This document shows positions 23,982 to 32,843 of a stretch of DNA of 38,837 nt, in pieces (the first letter of the stretch is position 1; the number at the start of each line of letters is the position of its first letter). Origin of the DNA: Eubacterium sp. (GTDB taxonomy: Bacteria; Bacillota_A; Clostridia; Lachnospirales; Lachnospiraceae); assembly GCA_024687845.1 (NCBI GenBank), contig JAILEL010000262.1, forward strand, positions 1 to 38,837, in the 5' to 3' direction. Below the pieces are notes generated by a model, which was not told the DNA's origin, ran no database searches, and saw only the letters and a program-made list of their open reading frames with translations. A program made the translations under genes and the position numbers.

Positions 23982-26735
23982 TTATTCATGCTCCAGGCAG
24001 TATTTTTCTATCTCATCATAGATTCTCTGACAGTTATTTCTGTCATCAAATTCAAAGAAGTCATCAGCTCTCATCTTGTAGAGTTCCTTCATCTTGCAGC
24101 CTTCTTTCATATAATCCACCAGAAGCTCTACCAGTTCATCCTTCTTATGAACAATCTCTCCAAAGGCCATGGTATCATAGTGAAATGTACCTTCTTCATA
24201 ATGTGCTTCCAGTTCATCCGGATGATAATATACAAGCGGTTTCCTCATGTAGGCAAAATCGAACTGGATTCCGCTATAATCCGTTACCATCAGACTGGAC
24301 TCACAGAACATTTTTTCATAGCTCATATCACCCACGGATGGAATGATATCTACAAAATCATTTTTATCAAAATCCTCAGCCTGAGAGCTTACAATAGGAT
24401 GCAGAACATACGCTATTCTGTAACCATACTTCTTCGCGGCTGCAATAAGCTTTTTATCATTTATCAGACGGTTATAAACCTTGAAATAAGGAGTATCCCT
24501 GAAGTTTGGATTATAATCCCTCTGCACTCCCTCATTCTTAGTTACAAGCATTGCCGACTGCATTCTCCATGTTGGGGAGATCATAATCTGCTTCTTGTCA
24601 TTATCGATCAAACCATCATATCTCGGAACTCCCGTAAGCCTGAGCGCATCATATCCCACATAGTCATATACAGGACGCGACAGATTCTCTATCTCATATC
24701 GGGAAGCACAGAAATATAATCTTGTGTTGTCCCTGAGTCTCTGCTGTGCCAGAGCTATCTTCTGAACAGATAGTCCATGCTGAACACAGACTGTATGAAA
24801 ATCTACAATTCCTCTGATATATCTCGAATTCTCCAGATAATAATCATTGAATGCAAATACTGTAGAGTTGGAAACGACCATCATATTTGCATTAAGGAAT
24901 ACAAGTCTGTGAAGGAAGCTGCCTCTCTTCAGAGGTTTGTAACCCTCATTTTTCAGACGTTCATAATCAGTAGATGATTTGTCGAGAAGGTAGTAGAGCT
25001 TTCTCTTCTTTCTGTTTTGATTTTTCTCCTCCTGCATCTTGCAGGCATATTTGTACAGATATTCAGAAGAATCTCCACCCTTGTAAATCTTATCGAAAAA
25101 CATCCAGATATCTTTATTCTTAAAATATGGTCTTGTAATGACCCATGCAGCCCTCTGAAGCCAGAATCTGAAACGATGCATTTTAAAAGAAGTCAGAAGC
25201 TCCCATCCGGTTGCTATTTCTTTGGATGCCATGTCGCTCCAGCTGTATTCGGAGATCACGATGCCGGTAGCTAGATGACCACCCTTTTCAGTTTCAATCT
25301 GACTTGTGGTAAGAAGCCATTTTCCAGCGTGCCAGTAGCTATTTATCGGATAAGCTGCAAGTCTGCTAGTATGTGACTTGAATTCATATGCTATCTCATA
25401 TGGAGAAGAATCGTATTCTATGAAGAACCTTAAAACATTTCGTTCTTTCTTAAATACGCTGTCATAGATATCATCTATTGGAATGCTTACATGAAAAGGA
25501 TATCTCTTGTAGGCAGACTCACCGAAATATTTCGTAAGGCTGTATCTCTCACACCACTCAGGCTCATAGCGTCTTCCATTTATCTCAAAATAATATTTTA
25601 TCTTATCTCTATAATAGATATCTGGAAATGAACCATCTATTTCAAGACATCCATTCCGGTAGTCCATAAACTGGATATTACATCTAAGGACTGAACTGCT
25701 GTGAACCGGCAGTCCATTTTGCATTATAAATAGTGCAGGATATCTTACATTTACGGTGTGGAAGAAGTCTTCAGGAATATAGTCCAACTCAGCAAGATAT
25801 TCCTCCATATCCTGCAAGGCTTCAAAGCCCTTGAAGGTTGTTCCGGGACATGGTCTTATGTTCTGAGCAGCATCATGAGAGTCGGTACTGCTCCCCTCTT
25901 CAGCGCCAAAGTATTTCAGTCTTAGAAGCATCCTGCTTAACTGAAAATCACGTTTATAGACAGGATATCTGAGTACGCTCATAATGATCTCATCATCAAT
26001 ATATGAAAGCACCTGATTGATTCTTTCTTTAAATATCTGAATCTCTTCTTCATTCAGAATATGCCTGTTGGCATTATTCTTGTTAGCATCCAGCCTGCAT
26101 TTTATATTATACATGGAATAGAGCTGAACAATATAAGGGATATCGCCCTTTTGCTTATATCCTTCCAGCATGGGAAGAAGAAAATCCTTCATGTTGTTTA
26201 GATACCAGACCTTATCATAGATTCCGATAAATTCACGGAAATCCTCGTCACCAGGTTCACCCTGTTTATACTTCAGCTTAGTTTTCTGTTTAACTAAAAA
26301 TGCATGATTTTCTATCAGTCTGAGCAGAAAATCAGCTTCATAATTATATTTTAGCTGACTTCTAAGTCGGAGTTTCCCTCCTTCAGCCCTGCTGATTTCT
26401 GAAATCACACTAAGCCTTATCATTACTCCAGTTATCCGGTCTGGAAAATCAAAGAAAGTTTTAGGGGTGACGAGTGCCGCCTCCGGATTTTCATCAAGGT
26501 AATCTGCAAGCTCATTTGCCAAAGAGTAGGCTCGTTCTCCAGCTCTGCCGCTTAGAACATTCTCCTCTCCCTGCTGGCTGATATCTTCCAGAACCTCCCC
26601 CGAAATACGATCCTGTGGGGAAAGAACAAGGAGATAACCATCCCCATGTTCATCTAAAAATGTATTAAATTCCTGTATAAAGGAATCTCTTTCTTCTTTT
26701 ATTATAATGTGAACCTTGCCACTTTCTCCCGTCAT
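23982..26735 (-). CDS. CDP-glycerol glycerophosphotransferase-family protein (TagB/TagF-like)
   Basis: A 917-residue protein. The last 300 or so residues match the CDP-glycerol:glycerophosphotransferase family: VVSNSTVFAFNDYYLENS, VCVQHGLSVQKIA, ISPTWRMQ, then LMVTDYSGIQFDFAYMRKPLVYY. Such enzymes transfer glycerol-phosphate (or a related polyol phosphate) to teichoic-acid-like or other cell-surface polymers at the inner membrane face. The N-terminal 550 residues are unassigned. A second glycosyltransferase-like or stalk domain is possible. It lies 38 nt before the TPR/J-like gene, suggesting one operon. It is longer than TagF of Bacillus subtilis (about 750). Confidence 0.75.
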   Translation of the reverse strand: MTGESGKVHIIIKEERDSFIQEFNTFLDEHGDGYLLVLSPQDRISGEVLEDISQQGEENVLSGRAGERAYSLANELADYLDENPEAALVTPKTFFDFPDRITGVMIRLSVISEISRAEGGKLRLRSQLKYNYEADFLLRLIENHAFLVKQKTKLKYKQGEPGDEDFREFIGIYDKVWYLNNMKDFLLPMLEGYKQKGDIPYIVQLYSMYNIKCRLDANKNNANRHILNEEEIQIFKERINQVLSYIDDEIIMSVLRYPVYKRDFQLSRMLLRLKYFGAEEGSSTDSHDAAQNIRPCPGTTFKGFEALQDMEEYLAELDYIPEDFFHTVNVRYPALFIMQNGLPVHSSSVLRCNIQFMDYRNGCLEIDGSFPDIYYRDKIKYYFEINGRRYEPEWCERYSLTKYFGESAYKRYPFHVSIPIDDIYDSVFKKERNVLRFFIEYDSSPYEIAYEFKSHTSRLAAYPINSYWHAGKWLLTTSQIETEKGGHLATGIVISEYSWSDMASKEIATGWELLTSFKMHRFRFWLQRAAWVITRPYFKNKDIWMFFDKIYKGGDSSEYLYKYACKMQEEKNQNRKKRKLYYLLDKSSTDYERLKNEGYKPLKRGSFLHRLVFLNANMMVVSNSTVFAFNDYYLENSRYIRGIVDFHTVCVQHGLSVQKIALAQQRLRDNTRLYFCASRYEIENLSRPVYDYVGYDALRLTGVPRYDGLIDNDKKQIMISPTWRMQSAMLVTKNEGVQRDYNPNFRDTPYFKVYNRLINDKKLIAAAKKYGYRIAYVLHPIVSSQAEDFDKNDFVDIIPSVGDMSYEKMFCESSLMVTDYSGIQFDFAYMRKPLVYYHPDELEAHYEEGTFHYDTMAFGEIVHKKDELVELLVDYMKEGCKMKELYKMRADDFFEFDDRNNCQRIYDEIEKYCLEHE

Positions 26736-26770
26736 CCCAGTGTCTTACTTCCTTACCATTTAATTAAGCA

Positions 26771-26797
26771 TTACTATTTCCGGTCAACCCGGAATAG
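26771..26797. repeat. Intercistronic palindrome related to the dispersed repeat
   Basis: ACTATTTCCGG and CCCGGAATAGT face each other across a short loop between the ridA stop and the glycerophosphotransferase-like start. There is no T run, so it is not a typical terminator. The half-sites resemble the TTACTATTCACGG repeat. Confidence 0.4.
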
Positions 26798-26801
26798 TTT
26801 C

Positions 26802-27179
26802 TCACAGCTCAGCGATTGCTTCAATCTCAATCAGCACATCCTTCGGAAGACGTGCAACCTCTACGCAGCTTCTTGCAGGGAAATTCTCAGTAAAATACTT
26901 TGCGTAGATCTCATTTACCTTTGCAAAATCATCCATATTCTTAATGAACACAACAGTTTTTACAACATTTCCGAGTGAAGTTCCAGATGCCTCAAGAAGA
27001 GCTTTTACATTTTCAAGCGCCCTCTCAGCCTGAATCTCGATACCACCTTCAACAAGGGTATTGGTAGCTGGATCAATCGGAATCATTCCCGATGTAAAAA
27101 GCAGATTTCCTACCTTAACAGCCTGTGAATAAGGTCCAATAGCAGCAGGAGCCTTATCAGTTGATATAATTTCTTTCAT
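26802..27179 (-). CDS. ridA: RidA family enamine/imine deaminase
   Basis: A 125-residue RidA (YjgF/YER057c/UK114) protein of standard length. RidA hydrolyses reactive 2-aminoacrylate-type enamines released by PLP enzymes. Start ATG 27179 has AAGGAGG about 8 nt upstream and gives the usual N-terminus [20 protein letters not shown]. The catalytic arginine region [14 protein letters not shown] and the end [10 protein letters not shown] are intact. It follows cvfB by 65 nt on the same strand. Confidence 0.93.
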   Translation of the reverse strand: MKEIISTDKAPAAIGPYSQAVKVGNLLFTSGMIPIDPATNTLVEGGIEIQAERALENVKALLEASGTSLGNVVKTVVFIKNMDDFAKVNEIYAKYFTENFPARSCVEVARLPKDVLIEIEAIAEL

Positions 27180-27244
27180 TTTCTTTTCCTCCTTTATAGA
27201 AGAGTAACCTATGAAGTTACTCATATATACTATATATGTGATTT

Positions 27245-28186
27245 TCATAATGTAGTAAGTTCAATCCCACTCTCTGTAATCTTCACAATGCCTTCCTTCA
27301 GAAGTCTTCCGACTGCCCTTTTAAATGCATTTTTACTTATTCCAAATTCTTTCTTTATAAGAGCTGCGTCTGCCTTATCTGTAAACGGAAGCTTGCCACC
27401 ATAGCTGGCTATTATGTCTCTTACCATTTCCGCATCTTTTTCCATCTGCTTAGGAATCTCATCACGCATTGCAAGATCCATCTTTCCATCATCTCGAATC
27501 TTAACAATTCTGCAGCTTACCTCATCACCAACATACAGATTTTCAAAGATTTCATTCGAATGAATAAGACCTGAATACTTGTAGACTGCATTATTATCAG
27601 AAGCATTTTCTTCAAACTTTAATGCCACAAATGCACCAAAATCCTTCTTGATATTATAAACTACACCCTTTACATGATCGCCTCTTTTGAGTGGTTCACA
27701 TTTTGAGGCTGAATCCTTATCTTCTGCTTCATCATTAGCAGGGTTGTATTTACCAAGTGCATCAGAAATCTTCATAGAAGCAGCAAGTCTTCCTGTTTTA
27801 TCCTTATACAGCTTTACAAGATAGGATTTTTCCTGCTGAACCTTCACAGTCTGCTCCTTAAAGGGCAGGAACAGATCCCTGCTGAGTCCCCAATCAAGAA
27901 ATGCACCGATATCCGTTACTGACTTAACCTTAAGTCTCTTGATCTCGCCCAGTACTATTAGCGGCTCGTGAGTTGTGGCGATTGGACGGTCTTCCGAATC
28001 CATATATAGGAAAACTCTGACATTGTCTCCTATCTCAAGTTCTGGTGGAATCTGTCTTGTTGGAAGAAGCACATCCTCGGCAGTTACATTTCCATCCTTA
28101 TCAAGCAGGCCTTTACCATCAGTAAGGTACGCACCAACCTCTTTAATTCTGTCAATTCTCAGAATATTCCATTTACCAAGTTCCAT
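27245..28186 (-). CDS. cvfB: CvfB-like S1-domain RNA-binding protein
   Basis: A 313-residue protein of the CvfB/YitL family: N-terminal S1-like modules ([18 protein letters not shown], then [25 protein letters not shown]), a further S1 ([19 protein letters not shown]) and a C-terminal winged helix ([30 protein letters not shown]). Members bind RNA and influence gene expression in Firmicutes. Between S1 domains 2 and 3 there is an acidic linker. AAAGGA precedes the ATG at 28186. It is probably the first gene of the minus-strand run including ridA. A hairpin array lies just upstream. Confidence 0.85.
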   Translation of the reverse strand: MELGKWNILRIDRIKEVGAYLTDGKGLLDKDGNVTAEDVLLPTRQIPPELEIGDNVRVFLYMDSEDRPIATTHEPLIVLGEIKRLKVKSVTDIGAFLDWGLSRDLFLPFKEQTVKVQQEKSYLVKLYKDKTGRLAASMKISDALGKYNPANDEAEDKDSASKCEPLKRGDHVKGVVYNIKKDFGAFVALKFEENASDNNAVYKYSGLIHSNEIFENLYVGDEVSCRIVKIRDDGKMDLAMRDEIPKQMEKDAEMVRDIIASYGGKLPFTDKADAALIKKEFGISKNAFKRAVGRLLKEGIVKITESGIELTTL

Positions 28187-28245
28187 ATATTAATCCTTTC
28201 CATTAAAAACTGCCAAACATTTAGAAAATATTATTTTAAAAGCCT

Positions 28246-28376
28246 ATTGTACCATATCTGCTTTGCAGATATGCAATCCTTACTTCGTAAGTCTTGGCTG
28301 TGCTTTGCACAGCGTATCCTCGCTTTGCTCGGAGCAACGATTTATCTTTGATAAATCGTTACCCATTGTACCATAT
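28246..28376. repeat. Hairpin array flanked by 12-bp direct repeats
   Basis: Direct repeats ATTGTACCATAT at 28246-28257 and 28365-28376 flank about 107 bp. Inside is a series of small hairpins sharing a T-rich loop: ATATCTGC-TTT-GCAGATAT (which overlaps the left repeat), CTTAC-TTC-GTAAG, GCTGTGC-TTT-GCACAGC, an imperfect CTCGC-TTT-GC unit, and AACGATTTATC-TTT-GATAAATCGTT. No protein is encoded. The flanking repeats look like a target-site duplication. The gene-free gap 28187-28482 otherwise holds only a promoter for the gene at 28483. Confidence 0.7.
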
Positions 28377-28422
28377 TAATGACATAATTCATACAAAAAG
28401 TGTGTTAGTGGGTCTTTTCACA

Positions 28423-28431
28423 TGATATAAT
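28423..28431 (+). promoter_or_regulatory. Extended -10 promoter for the lysozyme-like gene
   Basis: TGATATAAT (TG at 28423-28424, TATAAT at 28426-28431) is an extended -10 element about 50 nt before the start codon. The -35 region is poor, as is common with extended -10 promoters. Confidence 0.5.
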
Positions 28432-28482
28432 AAAGGATGGTTTGTTCTTTTTTTACAAATTTTAGATTTGGAAGGTGACTTT

Positions 28483-29784
28483 ATGTCAGATTCAAAGAAT
28501 TACTATAATAAGAAAAGCACTAATACCTCGTCTCATGTTGTGAGGGCTGAACGTAGTTATAACAGGAATCTAGAACGTATGGAATCCCGTTCTAAGAATA
28601 GAGATAAATTTCTTAGTAAAAATGATAAAAGGCTGGATTCTCTCAGGAACCTGGATGAAGAGGTTTTAAGAAAAAACAGAGCCTCGCGGGATAAAAGGAT
28701 TGAAGATCGCCGCCGCTTTATAGAAGAAAAGATAATAAAGGATGACGAGGTCAAAAAGGCACGCTTTACTCAGATGACTGAAAGAACTGATGATCGACTG
28801 TCTTCAGTCAGGCATAGGAGAGACGAACGAACTGAGAAGCATAGGAAACGAGTGGATGAAAAAAGGCAGATTTACGATGAACGAGTAAGAAAATATGAAA
28901 GTGATCAAAGGATCATTCTGGAAAACCGTCTGAAGCGCGCTGAAAATGATGATAAAAATCTTTTTGGAAAAAGAAAAGCTGTAACCATAAGCGTTGGTTT
29001 TATCTGTCTTATCGCTATTTTTGTTCTAATGCAAAATGTTCTTCCATCTTCCGGTTTAAAGCGTAAAGGAGTCATTGAAAATAATAATGAAATAGCCACT
29101 TTATCCGACGCCTCGATAGAAGTTGTGGATAACCTGAAGCCTGAAAAAACTTATTCAGAAGCTGACGAAATATCTGAACAGCAGCGTTTGTGGGATCTTC
29201 TCATTGAACATTATGATGGAAACACAAATGCAGTACTGGGAGTTATGTGCAATCTTCGGACGGAATCACATTTCAATGCATATAATCTAGAAGATTATAA
29301 TAATGACTTCTGGGGTGTGGATGACCTTACCTATACAGACGACGTTAACAGCGGTGTTGTAAGCAGACAGGATTTTCTTGAGTCACGAGCTTATGATATG
29401 TCAAATGGTTACTATAATGATTATTATCAATGGGTAAATGTAGATGGCGGCTACGGCTATGCTCAATACACTGCCTACATTAAAAAGGAAGAGCTGTTCC
29501 AGTTTGCTGAACAGTGGTTCGCTCCTGGTGGCGCAGGTGAAAACTATCGCTTTAATATTGGTGACCCGGATATGCAGGCGCATTATGTGATATATCTTCT
29601 GGAAAGCGATGAATTTGCATCGCTGGACGCCCAGCTTCGAAGCTCTGGCAATGTACCAGATGCCTGCTATGCATGGCTTAAGCTTTACGAAGTTCCTTTT
29701 GATCCATATTGTGATAATTATTATACCCTCGCCTTCGAAAGAGCTTCATATGCAGAGGAAATAGAAGCTGAGTGCGCAAATTAA
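28483..29784 (+). CDS. Membrane-anchored phage-tail-lysozyme-type protein
   Basis: A 433-residue protein. ATG 28483 (GGAAGGTG 6 nt upstream) is used. Residues 1-165 form a very highly charged Arg/Lys/Glu/Asp-rich, helix-prone segment (for example KRIEDRRRFIEEKIIKDDEV) that should stay in the cytoplasm. One membrane segment follows (VTISVGFICLIAIFVLM, about 170-186). The outside part contains LWDLLIEHYDGNTNAVLGVM and NLRTESHFNAYNLED, the pattern of the phage tail lysozyme domain with the putative catalytic Glu in RTES, then GGYGYAQYT. It probably cleaves peptidoglycan. The type II membrane form with a long charged cytoplasmic tail is unusual. Confidence 0.75.
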   Translation: MSDSKNYYNKKSTNTSSHVVRAERSYNRNLERMESRSKNRDKFLSKNDKRLDSLRNLDEEVLRKNRASRDKRIEDRRRFIEEKIIKDDEVKKARFTQMTERTDDRLSSVRHRRDERTEKHRKRVDEKRQIYDERVRKYESDQRIILENRLKRAENDDKNLFGKRKAVTISVGFICLIAIFVLMQNVLPSSGLKRKGVIENNNEIATLSDASIEVVDNLKPEKTYSEADEISEQQRLWDLLIEHYDGNTNAVLGVMCNLRTESHFNAYNLEDYNNDFWGVDDLTYTDDVNSGVVSRQDFLESRAYDMSNGYYNDYYQWVNVDGGYGYAQYTAYIKKEELFQFAEQWFAPGGAGENYRFNIGDPDMQAHYVIYLLESDEFASLDAQLRSSGNVPDACYAWLKLYEVPFDPYCDNYYTLAFERASYAEEIEAECAN

Positions 29785-29814
29785 ATGAAGACTTAATATG
29801 GGAGACTAAATTTT

Positions 29815-31566
29815 ATGAAGAATAGGCCGTATTTTGTAAGAGATAATTTTATATGTTGTAATATGAAAGCATTATATACATTTGCCCTCATGTTAATATT
29901 TGTAGTCAGCATCTGCCTGTCAGTGAGTCCCGTGCATGCAGCTGGTGCAAGCAAGCTTATAAGCTCAGATACTAAACTTTGTGATAAGAAAAGCATCGAC
30001 GAATTAAATAATAGTGATGTAACTATAGGTGTCGTAGAAGGATTTATCTTTGGAGATCAGGTGAAGCAGCATCTTCCCAATGCTAAGATTTCCTATTATG
30101 AAACCAGAGAAGCTGCTTTCAAAGCACTGTCTCTAGGAAGTATAGATGCTGTCGTTGATGATGATGCTATAATCAGAGCGATGATGAGATCTACAGATCA
30201 GTTTCAGATGATGGATGAATATCTCGAAGACTCCTACTATTCCTTTATTTTTTCCAAAAATGAAGATGGCTATGCGCTTAGTCAGCGCTTCAGTGAATAT
30301 ATCACAAAGCTTCGCTTTGATGGGACTCTTGCAGAGCTTGACAGCAAATGGTTTGGCGACCGAACCGACAATAAAACTAGTGAAGCTCTGCCGATAGCTG
30401 CAGAAGCTGCTATCAGTTTTACCAATGATGCTGAAGCTGCCGAAAATACTAATGCCTCTGATGTTACAGAAGACTCTAACAATAAAAAGATTCTTAGACT
30501 TGCACTTGACGATGATGGAAGTATTCCATTTGCTTATATGTCAGCTGGAAAACCCGTAGGATATGAAATAGATATTTTAGTTGATTTCTGCAAGGAATAT
30601 GGGTACGAAGTATCCATAGATATGACAGATTTTGCCAATATGCAGACTGGTGTATCTAATGGTACGTATGATCTTGGATGTGGTGGAATAACTATTACCG
30701 ATGAGAGAAAGAAATCTTTAAACTTCTGCAGCCCCGTATATAGAGGCGGCGTAGCAGTATGTGTTCTAAATAAAAAAACCGCCAGGGTTAATAATGTATC
30801 TAAAGACGAAGCTACTAATCCGGATGCTGACAGCGAAGTAAAAAGCCAGGATACTTTAGGTCAAAGAGATTCAACAGAAGTCATTAATAATAACAATTTA
30901 CAGCGTGAAAGCAGGATTGCCAACCTGAAGAGACATTTCAGAAAAGCCTTCATTGAAGATAGACGTTATATGCTCTTCACAAATGGAATCGCTGTTACTC
31001 TTATTATAAGTCTTTTTGCAGTGCTTTTTGGTTCACCATTTGGTTTCCTGCTTTACAAGGGGGCCAAACGAGGAACTCTCTTTATCAAATTCATTTGCAA
31101 GGCTATTCTTTGGATAACTCAGGGTGTTCCATCTATAGTACTGATCATGATTCTCTACTATGCTTTTTATAGGGATTTGTTTATTGGAGGAATAATTGCT
31201 TCGATTACTGGTTTCACATTTGCTTTTGCTGAAATGAGCTACCGAAATATAGATAAGAATTCCCGTAGAGTTGAAGAAGGAAAGATAGCCGAGGACTATC
31301 GGCTTGAATATTTTGATGATAAAGAATTCATAAATCGATTACTCAGAGCCTGCGGTAATGATCTTCTCGAGGATTTCAGAGATAATCTTGTAACGGTTAT
31401 CAAGGCCAGTGCAGTGGTCGGTTATGTTGCGGTTCAAGACATGGTTAAGACCTTTGATAAAATAAGGATGGAAAGTCTTGAGACAGTACTCCCACTTCTT
31501 GCAACCACCATTATTTATATAATCATTATAAAAATAATAACTCATGCCTTCCGACCTGCACAGTAA
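29815..31566 (+). CDS. Fused solute-binding (two lobes) and ABC permease protein, amino-acid type
   Basis: A 583-residue fusion. A signal peptide (about 17-43, ending PVHAAG) is followed by a solute-binding-protein-like segment (about 52-185: TIGVVEGFIFGDQV to FDGTLAELDSKWFG). A second, shortened one follows (about 222-318: LRLALDDDGSIPFAYMSAGK, GVSNGTYDLGCGGITITDER). Then comes a membrane permease (about 385-583: GIAVTLIISLFAVLFGSPFG, TQGVPSIVLIMILYYAFY). Fusions of binding protein and permease exist in polar amino acid transporters. Here the permease cytoplasmic loop that should contact the ATPase is altered, and no ATP-binding subunit is next to it. A GGGAG site precedes ATG 29815. It may use a distant ATPase or be decaying. 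Confidence 0.7.
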   Translation: MKNRPYFVRDNFICCNMKALYTFALMLIFVVSICLSVSPVHAAGASKLISSDTKLCDKKSIDELNNSDVTIGVVEGFIFGDQVKQHLPNAKISYYETREAAFKALSLGSIDAVVDDDAIIRAMMRSTDQFQMMDEYLEDSYYSFIFSKNEDGYALSQRFSEYITKLRFDGTLAELDSKWFGDRTDNKTSEALPIAAEAAISFTNDAEAAENTNASDVTEDSNNKKILRLALDDDGSIPFAYMSAGKPVGYEIDILVDFCKEYGYEVSIDMTDFANMQTGVSNGTYDLGCGGITITDERKKSLNFCSPVYRGGVAVCVLNKKTARVNNVSKDEATNPDADSEVKSQDTLGQRDSTEVINNNNLQRESRIANLKRHFRKAFIEDRRYMLFTNGIAVTLIISLFAVLFGSPFGFLLYKGAKRGTLFIKFICKAILWITQGVPSIVLIMILYYAFYRDLFIGGIIASITGFTFAFAEMSYRNIDKNSRRVEEGKIAEDYRLEYFDDKEFINRLLRACGNDLLEDFRDNLVTVIKASAVVGYVAVQDMVKTFDKIRMESLETVLPLLATTIIYIIIIKIITHAFRPAQ

Positions 31567-31576
31567 GGTTGCTCTT

Positions 31577-31605
31577 TTGTTGCTCTTAGTGATGTATAGT
31601 ATAGT
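31577..31605 (+). promoter_or_regulatory. Possible promoter of the frameshifted gene
   Basis: TTGTTG (31577-31582) and TATAGT (31600-31605) are spaced by 17 nt, about 90 nt before the ATG at 31698. Confidence 0.45.
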
Positions 31606-31697
31606 TATGTGAAAGAAATATATGGACATTGGTGTCAAACGAAATTTTAGACGCCATAAGACATACATGTACTGGATAATGTACGGAGGTAATATCA

Positions 31698-32843
31698 TGG
31701 GAGAGAAAACCAAGATGGCAAAAAGAAAAGATGCATATAGAGCAGCAATAAAAAAGACAAAGGGGAGCAAGATCTGTATGAAGCCTTCAGAAACTTAGAT
31801 TCCGCTATTCCTCAGAGGAAGAAGAAGTCACCACTTACAGATGAAGAACTGAATAAGATGAACAAGGCTTATAGAGATGTCATTTTCGAGCTTAACAAGA
31901 AGATAAAAAGTCTTTCTTCAAAAAAGAATGATTTGGAAGAGCAAATTGCTAATCTGGGCAATCAAAATAACACTAGAGATGCTAACACTAAAAAAGCTGA
32001 TCTGAAAAAAACTATTGCTGAGGAACTGCTTCTTAATGAGGATTTTTATAATCGCATTTTCAATAAATTTGAAAAAGGACTTTGCAGGTTTTTCATATAA
32101 AGAAAATAGAAAAAAATTTAAAGAAGATATGTATACTGCACTACAAGAACAATATCAGAGTGAAGACTGTTCAATTCCGAATGAGCGGGAAGGAGCATTT
32201 TTAGATTTAATTAGGAGAATGAATCATGACGAGCTTGTATCGTTCATGGATTATTTTAATAACGCTGTAAGGATTGATAATGGCATAGGATTGAATACTA
32301 ATTATGGTATCAATCAGAAATCCAAGATTGAAAAGAGAAACTCAGCTACAACTATGGTAGCTGACCTTCTAGGATGCGGAAATGTTACAGGTGTAGTTGG
32401 AATAGATAATGATACCAGCTTTGGAACACTTGAGCACGCTTACGGTAATTCTGGAATACTTCTGGAAAACATGACAGTAATTACTGAGTCAACAGCAAAA
32501 ATAATTGAAAATCTTAATCGTAACGTCTATAAAAACATGCTTTATGGATTTGATCTTTCAACAGCAGAAGTCGCTTAAAGCCTGCAATGATTATCTTAGG
32601 ACCAAAAATGAACGAAAGATAATGAAACTGTCTAAGACCAGTAACGGCTATGAGAGATATATGCTGGCTAAGGATGCAAAGGAAAGTATCGAGAAAACTA
32701 TCAAGGCCCTTGATGGTATCATAGAAAAGAATAACAGAAGAAATGGTTATAAGGATCGATTCGCCACATTCAAGGATGTGTGCAGGAGTCTGCCACATAC
32801 CAAATCCAAGACAAAGAATTTTTACTCCATTAAAAAGTTTTAA
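31698..32843 (+). pseudogene. Gene of unknown function broken by three frameshifts
   Basis: ATG 31698 has GGAGG 7 nt upstream and starts MGEKTKMAKRKDAYRAAIKK. Reading then continues only if the frame changes near 31760 (a GGGG run), near 32080, and again near 32560. The joined product would be about 380 residues: a charged N-terminus, a coiled-coil-like part (LNKKIKSLSSKKNDLEEQIANL), then EREGAFLDLIRRMNHDELVSFMDYFNNAVRI and a basic C-terminus (SIEKTIKALDGIIEKNNRR). Protein-like composition persists through all frames, which argues for recent damage or sequencing error rather than chance. No family is recognised. Confidence 0.6.

Noticed and set aside
23630..24719. Open frames on the plus strand opposite the TPR and glycerophosphotransferase-like genes
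   Set aside because: They span the junction of two real minus-strand genes and show no coherent protein pattern or start signal.
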